Below, piece after piece: positions 9,489-18,873 of a DNA stretch of 64,000 nt (the first letter of the stretch is position 1; each line of letters begins with the position of its first letter). The notes beneath the pieces were generated by a model. That model made no database searches. It saw only the letters and a list, made by a program, of their open reading frames with translations, and was not told the origin of the DNA. Both the position numbers and the translations under genes were made by a program. The stretch is from assembly GCF_900221005.1 (NCBI RefSeq), contig NZ_OBQI01000003.1:310001-374000 (forward strand). The letters run 5' to 3'. This DNA is from Blastococcus aggregatus. Its GTDB lineage: Bacteria > Actinomycetota > Actinomycetes > Mycobacteriales > Geodermatophilaceae.

Positions 9489-10898
9489 ATGGACCGCATG
9501 AACCCGCTGGACGCCGCCTTCCTCCAGGCGGAGGACGAGGAGCCCCATGTCTCCCTGGCGATCGCGTCCATCGCCGTCTTCGAGGGCCCGGCGCCGACCG
9601 CCGAAGAGTTCCGGGCCACCCTGGCCGGGCGCATCCCGCTGATCCCCCGGTACCGGCAGAAGGCCCGCGAGGTGCCCTTCGACCTCGGCCCGCCCGTCTG
9701 GGTGGACGACCCCCACTTCGATCTGGACGACCACCTGCGCAGCACGGCGCTGCCGGCCCCGGGCGGCGACCGGGAGCTCGCCGTCCTCATGGGCCGGGTG
9801 ATGTCCGCCCGACTCGACCGCGACCGCCCCCTGTGGGAGTACTGGCTGGTGGAGGGGCTGGCAGAGGACCGCTGGGCGCTCATCTCGAAGGTGCACCACT
9901 GCATGGTCGACGGCATCTCCGGCACCGACCTGTTCCGCATCGCGCTCGACGAGACGCCGGAACCGCGCGCCCCTGCCGCCGACGACTGGCAGCCGTCCGC
10001 CGAGCCGTCGGATCTGCGGCTCGTCACCGCCGCGGCGCTGGATGCCGCACGGCTGCCGCTCACTTCCGCCCGGGCGCTGGCTCGTGCCGTCCGGTCCCCT
10101 GCCGTCCTGGCCCGCCGCACCCGGGACACCGTCGGCGGGCTGGGCGCCCTGGTCACGGCACTCGTCCCTGCCACGCGGTCCTCGCTGTCGGGTGCTCCGT
10201 CGCCGGAGCGCCGGTTCGCCTTCGCCCGCACCTCCGTCGCCGACATCTCCAGGGTCCGCCGGACCCTGGGCGGAACGTTCAACGACGTGGCGCTGGCCGC
10301 CGTGACCGCGGGCCTGCGCCGCCTGCTCCTCGAACGCGGGGAGGTGCCCACGGCGCATGCGGTGCGGACGCTCATCCCCGTCTCGGTGCGGGCACCGGGC
10401 ACCGAGTCGGTCCGGGACAACCAGGTCTCCCTGCTCCTGGCCGAGCTGCCGGTCCACCTCGCGGACCCCGGGGAACGGCTGGCCGCAGTGCGGCAGCAGG
10501 TGGCGACGGTCAAGGCCGAACACGAGGCGGAGGCGGGCGCGGCCGTGGTGGAGCTCGCCCGGTACGGGCCGTTCGCCGCGGTGGCGGCCACCGTGCGGCT
10601 GGCCGCGCACCTCCCCCAGCGCTCCGTCGTCACGGTGACCACCAACGTGCCCGGACCGCGGACGCCGCTCTATGCGCTCGGCCGGCGCCTGGTCGAGATG
10701 GTCCCGTACGTGCCGATCGCCTCGCGGCTCCGCCTGGGCGTGGCGATCTTCAGCTACTGCGGGCAGGTCACCGTCGGCATCACGGGCGACCACGACGGCG
10801 CCGCGGACGTGTGGAGCCTCGCCCGGGGCGTCGAGGAGGGAATGGCCGAGCTGCTCGCCGCGGCGGACGGTCCCGCCTCCCCGGCGCACGGCCCCTGA
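9489..10898 (+). CDS. Wax ester synthase / diacylglycerol acyltransferase (WS/DGAT)
   Basis: A 469-residue acyltransferase with the catalytic HHxxxDG motif (HHCMVDG, residues 136-142), the NPLDAAFL N-terminal signature and the NVPGPRTPLY C-terminal block. It transfers acyl groups from acyl-CoA to fatty alcohols or diacylglycerol, making wax esters or triacylglycerol at the inner membrane or lipid droplets. The tgs1 homologue is a DosR-regulon gene in M. tuberculosis. Three DosR-like boxes lie directly upstream. The start ATG 9489 gives the usual family N-terminus. Storage-lipid synthesis on entry to dormancy is inferred; the acyl-reductase pair at 56.7-59.9 kb could provide alcohols. Confidence 0.93.
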   Translation: MDRMNPLDAAFLQAEDEEPHVSLAIASIAVFEGPAPTAEEFRATLAGRIPLIPRYRQKAREVPFDLGPPVWVDDPHFDLDDHLRSTALPAPGGDRELAVLMGRVMSARLDRDRPLWEYWLVEGLAEDRWALISKVHHCMVDGISGTDLFRIALDETPEPRAPAADDWQPSAEPSDLRLVTAAALDAARLPLTSARALARAVRSPAVLARRTRDTVGGLGALVTALVPATRSSLSGAPSPERRFAFARTSVADISRVRRTLGGTFNDVALAAVTAGLRRLLLERGEVPTAHAVRTLIPVSVRAPGTESVRDNQVSLLLAELPVHLADPGERLAAVRQQVATVKAEHEAEAGAAVVELARYGPFAAVAATVRLAAHLPQRSVVTVTTNVPGPRTPLYALGRRLVEMVPYVPIASRLRLGVAIFSYCGQVTVGITGDHDGAADVWSLARGVEEGMAELLAAADGPASPAHGP

Positions 10899-10956
10899 CC
10901 GTCGCGCGCGCCGCGGACCGGGCGGATCGGCCGAGGTCGCCGGCCCGGCGCGGGCG

Positions 10957-11997
10957 TCATCCACGGAGGACGGCGACCTTGAGCGCACCCGAGCGCACCG
11001 GGTCCTCGAACAGGTCGTAGGCCTGCGGCACCTCGTCGAAGCCGAACCGGTGGGTCACCATCCGGCTCACGTCGACGCGCCCCGCCTGCAGCAGGGACAG
11101 GAGCATCGGGGTCGAGAACGTGTCCACCAGGCCGGTCGTGATGGTGACGTCCCTGCTCCAGAGGTCCTCGAGGTGCAGCGTCGTCGGCCGGCCGTGCACC
11201 CCGACGTTGGCCACCCGCCCGCCCGGGCGGACCACCCCGACGGCGAGGTCGAAGGTGGCCGGGACGCCCACCGCCTCGATGGCGACGTCCGCGCCGAGAC
11301 CTCCGGTCAGCTGCCGGACCGTCCCGGCGACGTCGTCGTCCGGCGACAGCACCCGGTCGGCGCCGACGGCGACGGCCGCATCCCGCCGGCTCTCGACCGG
11401 GTCCACGACGATCGTCCGCAGCGGGCTGTACAGGCCGGCGGACAGCACGGCCGCCAGGCCGATGGGGCCGGCGCCGACGATGACCACGGTGTCGCCCGGC
11501 CGGACGCCACCGTTGAGGGCGCCCACCTCGTAGGAGGTGGGCAGGATGTCGGCGAGCATCAGCGCCGTCTCGTCGGACACGCCCTCGGGCAGCTTGTGCA
11601 CCGAGCCGTCGGCGAAGGGGATGCGCACCGCCTCGGCCTGCACGCCGTCGATGAGGTGCCCGAGCAGCCAGCCTCCTCCGCCCAGGCACTGGCCGTAGCG
11701 GCCCTCCCGGCAGAACCGGCACCGGCCGCAGGCACTGATGCACGACACGAGCACCCGGTCCCCGGCCCGCACGGTCCGCACGTTCTCCCCCACGGCGGTC
11801 ACCGTGCCCACGGCCTCGTGCCCGAGCACCCGGCCGGGCTGCACCTCGGGGACGTCCCCTCGCAGGATGTGCAGGTCGGTGCCGCAGATGGTGAAGGCGT
11901 CCACGGTGACGACGGCGTCCTCCGGATCGATCACCTCGGGGTCCGGGACGTGATCCCATGCTCGCTTGCCCGGGCCGTCGTAGACGAGGGCCAACAT
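10957..11997 (-). CDS. Zinc-dependent alcohol dehydrogenase
   Basis: A 346-residue medium-chain dehydrogenase. Catalytic-zinc motifs FTICGTDLH and GHEAVG and a four-cysteine structural-zinc loop (CGRCRFCREGRYGQC) are intact, as is the Rossmann motif VGAGPIGL. It oxidises or reduces alcohols/aldehydes with NAD(P)(H); the substrate is not identifiable. ATG 11997 has GGAGG five bases upstream; an upstream GTG at 12075 would extend into the DosR-like box region. It diverges from the GH65 gene and lies in the dormancy island, so a redox-balancing role under low oxygen is likely. Confidence 0.9.
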   Translation of the reverse strand: MLALVYDGPGKRAWDHVPDPEVIDPEDAVVTVDAFTICGTDLHILRGDVPEVQPGRVLGHEAVGTVTAVGENVRTVRAGDRVLVSCISACGRCRFCREGRYGQCLGGGGWLLGHLIDGVQAEAVRIPFADGSVHKLPEGVSDETALMLADILPTSYEVGALNGGVRPGDTVVIVGAGPIGLAAVLSAGLYSPLRTIVVDPVESRRDAAVAVGADRVLSPDDDVAGTVRQLTGGLGADVAIEAVGVPATFDLAVGVVRPGGRVANVGVHGRPTTLHLEDLWSRDVTITTGLVDTFSTPMLLSLLQAGRVDVSRMVTHRFGFDEVPQAYDLFEDPVRSGALKVAVLRG

Positions 11998-12078
11998 GTC
12001 CGCCTCCAGGGGTCGTGGGACGTCCACTCCACGCCAGGGGCACGGTCCGGTGGCACCGCCGGTCGTCCGCACCACCCG

Positions 12079-12132
12079 GGGTCGAAGGTCCGTGCCGCGC
12101 CCGCCGTCCGCATGCAGGGCCCTAGGTCCCTG
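12079..12132. promoter_or_regulatory. Two DosR-like boxes between adh and GH65 genes
   Basis: GGGTC-GAAG-GTCCG (12079-12092, one arm weaker) and GGGCC-CTAG-GTCCC (12117-12130, extended CAGGG/CCCTG arms 12115-12132) lie 38 bp apart, centre to centre, in the divergent spacer. The second is nearly identical to the box at 33516-33529. Confidence 0.55.
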
Positions 12133-12209
12133 CCCCGGAGGACGGGCTACCCGACCGCGGCGTCCCGCAGCCGGGGACGCTGATCCGGTTCGACGGAGAC
12201 AGGAGCAGC

Positions 12210-12269
12210 ATGCGCGTCGGGGCGAGCGGGGATGCGGCGGACTCCGAGCGGGACGGCGGGATCCGATGA
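12210..12269 (+). CDS. Possible 19-residue leader peptide ORF
   Basis: ATG 12210 follows AGGAG with suitable spacing and encodes 19 residues (begins MRVGASGDA). Its TGA at 12267-12269 overlaps the GH65 ATG (ATGA). The GH65 start has no strong ribosome site of its own, so this mini-ORF may load ribosomes by termination-reinitiation. No attenuator-type codon run is present. It may be a coupling device rather than a functional peptide. Confidence 0.4.
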   Translation: MRVGASGDAADSERDGGIR

Positions 12270-14674
12270 CCGGCTGGCTGCTCCGCTACGACGGGTGGGA
12301 CCCCGCCGCGGAGCCGCTCCGCGAGACGCTCTGCGCCCTGGGGAACGGCCGGTTCGTCACCCGCGCGGCGGCCCCCGAACGGCGGGCCGGACACGGTTCC
12401 TACCCCGGCACGTACGCCGCCGGTGTCTTCGACCGCTTGGCCGACGAGATCGACGGGCACCGGGTGGAGAACGAGAGCATCGTCAACCTGCCCGACTGGC
12501 AGTCGTTCACCTTCCGCGTCGCCGACGGGCCGTGGCTCGACCTCTCCGCCGTGGCGGTGACCGACTACGTCCAGGAGCTCGATCTGCGGCGTGGGGTCCT
12601 GACCCGGCGGTTCGGCATCCAGGACGGGGAGGGACGCCGGACCCGTGTCGCCCAACGGCGGCTGGTGTCCATGGCCGACCCCCACATGGCGGCGCTGGAC
12701 TGCACGCTCCTCGCCGAGAACTGGACCGGCCCGCTGACGGTCCGTTCCGCCCTGGACGGCCGGGTGACCAACGACGGGGTGGCGCGGTACCGGGGGCTGG
12801 ACGGCAGGCACCTGACGGCGGTCGATCCCGGCGCCGGCGCGGAGGTCCTCACCCTCACGGCGGAGACCAGGCAGTCGAAGGTCCGGATCGGCATGGCGGC
12901 ACGGCACCGCGTGCTCTCCGGGGGAACGGAGCTGCCGGTGGTCGCCGCCGCGGTCGCGGAGCCCGGTCTCGCCGCCGTCGACCTGGAACTCGCGATGGAG
13001 GCCGGCCGGCCCGTCACCGTGGAGAAGCTGGCCGCCCTCTGCACCTCGCGTGATCCCGGCATCGGCGAGCCCGGTGAGGCCGCGCTCGACGAGATCGGCC
13101 GCGCCGGCACCTTCGCGGACGTGGTGGCGCGGCACGAGCTCGCCTGGGACCACCTGTGGTTCCGCTGCGACGTGGAGATCGAGGGGTCGGTGCGGGCGAC
13201 GCTCGTGCTCCGGCTGCACGTGTTCCACCTGCTGCAGACCGTGTCCCCGCACAGCCTGGATCTCGACGTGGGCATCCCGGCTCGCGGCCTGCACGGCGAG
13301 GCCTACCGGGGGCACGTCTTCTGGGACGAGCTGTTCGTGCTGCCCTTCCTGAACCTGCGCCTGCCCGAGGTGGCACGGTCCATGCTCCTGTACCGGTGGC
13401 GGCGCCTTCCGCAGGCGCGCGCCGCGGCGCGGGCCACGGGGCACCGGGGCGCGATGTTCCCGTGGCAGAGCGGGTCCACGGGCCGTGAGGAGACCCAGGT
13501 CCTCCACCTGAACCTGCGGTCGGGCCGCTGGCTGCCGGACAACTCCCACCTGCAGCGGCACATCGGCCTCGCGATCGCCTACAACACGTGGCGCTACTAC
13601 GAGGCGACCGGCGACACCGACTTCCTCACCGAGCACGGTGCCGAGCTGCTGCTGTCGATCGCCGCGTTCTGGGCGGACGTGGCCACCTACGACGCGGTCG
13701 GCGACCGGTTCGACATCTGCGGGGTGATGGGGCCCGACGAGTACCACGACGCCCTGCCCGACCGAGACGAACCGGGTCTGGACGACAACGCGTACACGAA
13801 CGTGCTGGCGGCCTGGACGCTGGCCCGAGCGCTCGAGTGCCTCGAGGTGCTCCCCCCCGGACGACGCCACGAGCTCCTCGACACCCTGGACATCCGCCGG
13901 GCAGACCTCGAGAGGTGGCAGCACGTGAGCCGCAAGCTGCGGCTGCCCTGGACCGAGGACGGCGTCCTGCTGCAGTTCCGGGGCTACGAGACGCTGGAGG
14001 AGTTCGACTGGGCCGGGTACCGCGAGAAGTACGGCGACATCAGCCGGCTCGACCGCATCCTGGAGGCCGAGGGCGACTCGACCAACCGGTACAAGCTCTC
14101 CAAGCAGGCCGACGTCCTCATGCTGTTCCACCTCTTCACCGCCGACGAGCTGTACGCCGTCCTCGACCGGCTCGGCTATCCGCACGACCGGCGGACCATC
14201 CCCCGCACGGTCGCGTACTACCTCGACCGCACCTCCCACGGGTCGACGCTGTCGAAGGTCGTGCACTCGTGGGTGCTGGCCCGATCGGACCGGCGGCGGG
14301 CGTGGGAGTACTTCCTCGAGGCCCTGGAGAGCGACATCGCGGACGTCCAGGGCGGAACGACCGGGGAGGGCATCCACCTGGGCGCGATGGCGGGCACCGT
14401 CGACCTGCTGGAGCGCGGCTTCACCGGCCTGGAGACGCGCGAGGACGTCCTCGGGTTCGACCCCTACCTGCCCGACGCGCTCCGCCGCATGCGGTTCCGG
14501 CTGCGCTACCGCCGGCACACCGAGATCGAGGTGGCCATCGACCACCAGACGCTGACCGTCGGCGGAACCGCGAGCAGGGCGACCGTGCTGCCCCTCCGGG
14601 TCCGCGACAAGGCGTTCCGGCTGGACCCCCGGGGCAGCCTGGAGATCCCGCTGCGGCGTCGTCGCCCGGACTAG
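12266..14674 (+). CDS. GH65 glycoside phosphorylase (kojibiose/trehalose phosphorylase family)
   Basis: An 802-residue inverting GH65 enzyme: N-terminal super-beta-sandwich, (alpha/alpha)6 barrel and C-terminal beta domain. The general acid is Glu492 in GVMGPDEYHD; FWDELFVLPF and the phosphate-site region KLSKQADVL are present. The family phosphorolyses or synthesises alpha-linked disaccharides such as trehalose, maltose or kojibiose; substrate is not resolvable here. A GH65 domain is also found in DosR-regulon protein Rv2006, where it is fused to a trehalose phosphatase domain; that domain is absent here. The start ATG overlaps a 19-codon leader. Compatible-solute or reserve-sugar turnover in dormancy is inferred. 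Confidence 0.9.
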   Translation: MTGWLLRYDGWDPAAEPLRETLCALGNGRFVTRAAAPERRAGHGSYPGTYAAGVFDRLADEIDGHRVENESIVNLPDWQSFTFRVADGPWLDLSAVAVTDYVQELDLRRGVLTRRFGIQDGEGRRTRVAQRRLVSMADPHMAALDCTLLAENWTGPLTVRSALDGRVTNDGVARYRGLDGRHLTAVDPGAGAEVLTLTAETRQSKVRIGMAARHRVLSGGTELPVVAAAVAEPGLAAVDLELAMEAGRPVTVEKLAALCTSRDPGIGEPGEAALDEIGRAGTFADVVARHELAWDHLWFRCDVEIEGSVRATLVLRLHVFHLLQTVSPHSLDLDVGIPARGLHGEAYRGHVFWDELFVLPFLNLRLPEVARSMLLYRWRRLPQARAAARATGHRGAMFPWQSGSTGREETQVLHLNLRSGRWLPDNSHLQRHIGLAIAYNTWRYYEATGDTDFLTEHGAELLLSIAAFWADVATYDAVGDRFDICGVMGPDEYHDALPDRDEPGLDDNAYTNVLAAWTLARALECLEVLPPGRRHELLDTLDIRRADLERWQHVSRKLRLPWTEDGVLLQFRGYETLEEFDWAGYREKYGDISRLDRILEAEGDSTNRYKLSKQADVLMLFHLFTADELYAVLDRLGYPHDRRTIPRTVAYYLDRTSHGSTLSKVVHSWVLARSDRRRAWEYFLEALESDIADVQGGTTGEGIHLGAMAGTVDLLERGFTGLETREDVLGFDPYLPDALRRMRFRLRYRRHTEIEVAIDHQTLTVGGTASRATVLPLRVRDKAFRLDPRGSLEIPLRRRRPD

Positions 14675-14832
14675 CCGGGCAGCTGTCCGGGCGCCGGCAG
14701 CGCCGCCGAGGGTCGCGCGCCGACGGCCATCCGACCCCGGAAGTGGGGACCAACTCCTCCCCCGCGAGGGTCCGCCGCCCCGCGACGCTCGTCCTGACCG
14801 GATTGCCGATCGCCGAGCGCCGAGGACCCCCG

Positions 14833-17259
14833 ATGACGGACACGACCACTTCCTCTTCGCAGCCGCCGAGCCCGCGGCCGCCGACGCACGACGCCCCGAC
14901 GACGACAGCCTCCGAACTCGTGGCGCGGCTGGACGCCCTCCGATCGGCCGACGTCGACCGGGCCGGAGGCAAGGGCGCCAACCTCGGCGAGATGGTGGGG
15001 GCCGGGTTCCCGGTACCGGGCGGCTTCGTCGTGCTCGCCGCATCGTTCCGGCGCGCGCTCGTCGCCACGCGCGCCGCCGTCGTCGACCTGAACGACGCGG
15101 CCCTGGAGGCGGCTCGGGAGCGCGCGTCGGGCGCCACGGAGGACCTCCTGGCCGCGGCCTGCTCCCGGCTGCAGGCGAGCATCCGGGAGGCGGGCATGCC
15201 GGAGGAGGTGGCCCGCGGGATCCGCGACGAGTACGCCCGGCTGGGGCCGGACGCCTCGGTCGCGGTGCGTTCCTCTGCCGTCGGCGAGGACAGCGCCGAC
15301 ACCTCCTACGCCGGCATGAATGCCACGTTCACCAACGTCCGGGGCGCCGAGGCACTCCTCGACGCGGTCATGGAGTGCTGGGCGTCCGCCTTCACACCAC
15401 GGGTCGTGGCCTACCGGGCGGAGCACGGCTCGTCGGACCTGCCCGACATCGCGGTGGTGGTCCAGCTGATGGCGCCGGCCGACAAGGCCGGCGTCGCGTT
15501 CACCGCCGATCCGGTGACCGGCCGTCGCGACCGGCTGATGGTGGAGGCGGCCTGGGGGCAGGGCGAGGTGGTCGTGAGCGGCCGGACCGAACCTGACACC
15601 TACGTCCTCGATGCCGACGGGCCCCGGCTGCTGGAGGTGCACCGCGGTGCCCAGAGCGCGAAGATCGTCGCCGCCCCCGGAGGGGGCGATCGGGTGCTGC
15701 CCGTCGGCGAGGGCGAGGCCGGGCCCGTCCTGAGCCGGGAGGAGGCCGAGCGGATCGCCGCCCTGGTGCTGCGGGTCCAGGAGCACTACGGCTGCCCGCA
15801 GGACGTCGAGTGGGTCCTCACCGAGGGCGTCCTGTCCCTGGTCCAGACGCGACCGATCACCACGCTGGCTCCCGCCGAGAGCTCCGCACCGGCCGGGAGC
15901 GGCCTCGCCGGGGAGCAGTCGGAGCCGCTGCTGCACGGGCTGGCCGCCTCGCCCGGCCAGGCCACCGGGCGGGTGCGGATCCTGCTCTCCCCCGCCGACG
16001 GCGTCCAGCTCGTCGACGGCGAGGTGCTGGTGGCTCCGCTGACCAACCCCGACTGGATGCCGGCGGTCCGCCGGGCCGCGGCACTGATCACCGACACCGG
16101 AGGGGTCACCTGTCACGCGGCGATCGTGGCCCGCGAGCTGGGCGTCCCGGCCGTCGTCGGCACGCGCAGCGGCACCCGCACCCTGACCGACGGCGACGTC
16201 GTGACCGTGGACGGGAACACCGGCCGGATCTGGGCCGGGCAGCACGGTGGGACCGCACCCGCCCCCCGTGCGAGCGCCACGACCGCGCCGGCCGCTGCGT
16301 CGCCGGCAGTGGTGGAGCTGACCGGGACCGGCGTCCACGTCAACCTGGCCGACGCCGCCCAGGCCACCGCGGTCGCCGAGCTGCCCGTCGACGGTGTCGG
16401 CCTGCTCCGCGCCGAGCTGCTCCTGACCCGGGCGCTGAGGGGGCAGCACCCCTCGGCGCTGATCGCGGCCGGGGAGTCCGAGCGGGTCGTCGCCGACCTG
16501 GCCGCCTCGATCGGCGCGATCGCGGGGGCCTTCGCGCCCCGGCCGGTGACCTACCGCACCGCCGACCTGCGCAGCAACGAGTTCCGCGGCCTCACCGGCG
16601 GCCAGGAGTACGAGCCGGTGGAGGACAACCCGATGATCGGCTACCGGGGCTGCTACCGGTACGTCCACGACCCGTCGTTCTTCAACCTCGAGCTCGCGGC
16701 GCTCGCCCGGGTGCGGGAGGAGTTCCCCGGTGTGGCGCTCATGATCCCGTTCGTGCGGACGAAGTGGGAGCTCGAGGCGTGCCTGACCCTCGTCGACGCC
16801 TCACCGCTCGGCCGGCAGCGCGGGCTGCGTCGCTGGGTGATGGCGGAGGTCCCGTCGGTGGCCTACTGGCTGCCGGAGTACATCGGGCTGGGAGTGGACG
16901 GCGTCTCGATCGGTAGCAACGACCTCACCCAGCTGGTGCTCGGGGTGGACCGCGACTCCGCCGACCTGGCCGAGTTGTTCGACGAGGCCGACCCCGCGGT
17001 GCTCGCCGTCATCGACTCCGTCATCGCCACGGCCCGGCGGATGGGCATCCCGTCGTCCCTGTGCGGGCAGGCCCCCTCCCGTCGCCCCGCGTTCGTGGAA
17101 CACCTCGTGCGCGCAGGGATCACCTCGGTCTCCGTGGAGCCGGCTGCCGTACCCGCGACCCGGCACGCGCTCGCCGCCGCGGAGCGACGGGTCCTGCTGG
17201 AGGCGGCTCACGGCGCCGCGTCCGGCTCCGGCGACGGGCGGCCGGCGTGGAGTCGCTAG
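14833..17259 (+). CDS. ppsA: Phosphoenolpyruvate synthase (PpsA-type)
   Basis: An 808-residue enzyme with N-terminal ATP-grasp (about 40-345), swivelling phospho-histidine domain (His428 in GVTCHAAIVARELG) and C-terminal PEP/pyruvate barrel (GSNDLTQ, active-site Cys744 in SSLCGQAPS). It converts pyruvate, ATP and water to PEP, AMP and phosphate. Length is close to E. coli PpsA. ATG 14833 is preceded by GAGGA. A half-conserved DosR-like box (GGGAC-CAAC-TCCTC) lies at 14746-14759. With the acyl-CoA synthetase fusion nearby it suggests rerouting of pyruvate/acetyl-CoA to gluconeogenesis in the dormant state. The stop overlaps the following gene by 13 bases. Confidence 0.93.
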   Translation: MTDTTTSSSQPPSPRPPTHDAPTTTASELVARLDALRSADVDRAGGKGANLGEMVGAGFPVPGGFVVLAASFRRALVATRAAVVDLNDAALEAARERASGATEDLLAAACSRLQASIREAGMPEEVARGIRDEYARLGPDASVAVRSSAVGEDSADTSYAGMNATFTNVRGAEALLDAVMECWASAFTPRVVAYRAEHGSSDLPDIAVVVQLMAPADKAGVAFTADPVTGRRDRLMVEAAWGQGEVVVSGRTEPDTYVLDADGPRLLEVHRGAQSAKIVAAPGGGDRVLPVGEGEAGPVLSREEAERIAALVLRVQEHYGCPQDVEWVLTEGVLSLVQTRPITTLAPAESSAPAGSGLAGEQSEPLLHGLAASPGQATGRVRILLSPADGVQLVDGEVLVAPLTNPDWMPAVRRAAALITDTGGVTCHAAIVARELGVPAVVGTRSGTRTLTDGDVVTVDGNTGRIWAGQHGGTAPAPRASATTAPAAASPAVVELTGTGVHVNLADAAQATAVAELPVDGVGLLRAELLLTRALRGQHPSALIAAGESERVVADLAASIGAIAGAFAPRPVTYRTADLRSNEFRGLTGGQEYEPVEDNPMIGYRGCYRYVHDPSFFNLELAALARVREEFPGVALMIPFVRTKWELEACLTLVDASPLGRQRGLRRWVMAEVPSVAYWLPEYIGLGVDGVSIGSNDLTQLVLGVDRDSADLAELFDEADPAVLAVIDSVIATARRMGIPSSLCGQAPSRRPAFVEHLVRAGITSVSVEPAAVPATRHALAAAERRVLLEAAHGAASGSGDGRPAWSR

Positions 17260-18101
17260 CGCACGGAGCGGCGCGCGGCCAGGTACCGGTCGCGGATCCG
17301 CCGGACGACGGACCCGTGCCGGCGCTGGACGAGCGGATGCAGGCCCTGGAGGCCGCCGCCACCGAGGCGACCCTGACGTCGGCGTTCTGCGACGTCCCGG
17401 GCTGTGCGCTCGTGCTGCACCCGGACCGTCTCGACGTGCGCGCGGTGGGCTCCCGGCACGTGCCCGAGCCGGATCGCCCCTGGCGGCGCGTCGTGCAGGG
17501 CGCCGGCGCCGTGGTGCTCGGCGTCCGGGTCGCCTTCGCCGCCCGGGCCTGGGCCGTCCAGGTCGAACGGCTCCCTCGTCCCGACGACCCCGGGCTGCTC
17601 GCCGTCCTCCGACCCGTGCCGGGAGCGCCGGAGCCGGGCCTCGCGCAGCTCGCCGGGACAGCGGCGCAGGGTCCGGTGCGTCGGCGCCCCCTCGCGCTCC
17701 GGCGGCTGCCGCCGACCCTGCTGGAGCAATTGGGGCGGGCAGCGGCAGCCGAGGGCGCGGTCCTCGTGCCGGTCCCGCCCGAGCAGGACGGCACGGTCGC
17801 GCAGCTCGAGCGCGAAGCCCTGGCCATCCGCGGGCAGGATCCCGGCCCTGCACGCGACTCCCTGACGGAAGCCGACGACGACGCCCCGGGCAGCTTCCTG
17901 CTCCTGGTCACGGACGCCGACGACGAGCTCGCCTGGCTCCGGTCGGGGGAAGCGTCCGAGCGCGTCCTCCTCGAACTGGCACGCGCCGGGTGGCGGGCCA
18001 CGGTGGTCCCGCACGTGCTCGACGCACCCCTTACCAGGGCCGACGTGCGGTCGGCCCTGAGCTGGGACGACCACCCGCAGTCCCTGATCCGGGTCGCGTG
18101 A
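17247..18101 (+). CDS. Degenerate Acg-family nitroreductase-like protein
   Basis: A 284-residue protein I recognise only by alignment of blocks with the Acg family: the segment after VVQGAGAVVLGVRVAF resembles SCGAALHHLRVAL, and the C-terminus (AWLRSGEASERVLLELA, then PQSLIRVA) resembles the family end. The FMN signature APSVHNSQPW is missing, replaced by SAFCDVPGCALVLH, so it may be non-catalytic or FMN-free. GTG 17247 overlaps the ppsA stop, suggesting coupling; GTG 17316 is an alternative. Its own stop overlaps the next gene (GTGA). It could be a partner or regulator of the true Acg at 5563. Confidence 0.65.
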   Translation: MESLAHGAARGQVPVADPPDDGPVPALDERMQALEAAATEATLTSAFCDVPGCALVLHPDRLDVRAVGSRHVPEPDRPWRRVVQGAGAVVLGVRVAFAARAWAVQVERLPRPDDPGLLAVLRPVPGAPEPGLAQLAGTAAQGPVRRRPLALRRLPPTLLEQLGRAAAAEGAVLVPVPPEQDGTVAQLEREALAIRGQDPGPARDSLTEADDDAPGSFLLLVTDADDELAWLRSGEASERVLLELARAGWRATVVPHVLDAPLTRADVRSALSWDDHPQSLIRVA

Positions 18102-18523
18102 CTCCGCCGTCCCCCTGGGCCCGAGGGCCCGGCCGCACCGCGCCGGAGCTGGCGGCCACGGGCGTGGGGCTCTTCTTCGCCGCCTGTGCCGTCGGGAACG
18201 CGGTCGGCACGCTGCCGCGGTCCACGCAATTGATGGAGTGGTTCCGGGACACCACCTGGCTCCCGCCGTACCGGGTGGTGCTTGCTCGGCTCGTGCCCGT
18301 GGCGGCGCCCGTCGTCGGGGCCACCGCAGTGGCCGAGGCAGCGGTGGCCGTGCTGCTCCTCGGTCGCCGGCACCAGGAGGCCGGGCTGTGGCTGGCGACC
18401 GGCTGGGTCATCGGCATCAGTCCGGCCGTCGGCTCCCCGTACTGGCTGGTCAACGTCCCGCAGGCGATGCTCTACGCGGGGCTGGCGCGGCGACTGCGCG
18501 CCGCACGCGAACGGAGGCACTGA
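18098..18523 (+). CDS. Small membrane protein of unknown function
   Basis: 141 residues with about three hydrophobic helices (near 14-38, 60-88 and 96-115) and a basic C-terminus (RRLRAARERRH). No family recognised. GTG 18098 overlaps the preceding stop (GTGA), so it is translationally coupled to the Acg-like protein and probably belongs to the ppsA transcript. Its position at the end of the dormancy island is the only functional hint. Confidence 0.7.
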   Translation: MTPPSPWARGPGRTAPELAATGVGLFFAACAVGNAVGTLPRSTQLMEWFRDTTWLPPYRVVLARLVPVAAPVVGATAVAEAAVAVLLLGRRHQEAGLWLATGWVIGISPAVGSPYWLVNVPQAMLYAGLARRLRAARERRH

Positions 18524-18524
18524 C

Positions 18525-18752
18525 ATGGCACGACGACGCTGGCGGGAGCTGACCCCGGCCCAGCAGACCGCGGTCCTGACGCTGGGAGCGGTGCAGCTGT
18601 CCCTCGCGGCCACGGCGTGGACCGACCTGGCCCGACGGCCGGCAGCTGCGGTCAACGGCCCCAAGGCCGGATGGGCCGCCGTCGTCGCCGTGAACTTCTT
18701 CGGCCCGCTGGCCTACTTCCGGTGGGGCCGGCGGTCCGCTCCGGCGGACTGA
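18525..18752 (+). CDS. PLD-nuclease N-terminal-like (PLDc_N) small membrane protein
   Basis: 75 residues: basic N-terminus, one helix (about 16-35), a polar loop ending NGPKAGW, and a second helix ([18 protein letters not shown]). This two-helix pattern with the closing FGPLAYFxxGR is the PLDc_N domain, common as a free-standing protein in actinobacteria; biochemical role unknown. ATG 18525 lies two bases after the upstream stop with GGAGG overlapping it, so it ends the ppsA operon. Confidence 0.75.
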   Translation: MARRRWRELTPAQQTAVLTLGAVQLSLAATAWTDLARRPAAAVNGPKAGWAAVVAVNFFGPLAYFRWGRRSAPAD

Positions 18753-18873
18753 CCGCGCCGGATCCGGTCGACCGCCCCGTGGCAGCTCGGGGGTCTGGCC
18801 GCAGGAACGACTCGGGGCTTACATGGACACCGGCAGGGAGCAGCACCGCCGACCGGCAGGGAATGGACACCAG

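Noticed and set aside
6739-9501. 920-codon plus-strand open frame
   Set aside because: Antisense to the GNAT/acyl-CoA synthetase gene, Arg/His-rich and without recognisable motifs.
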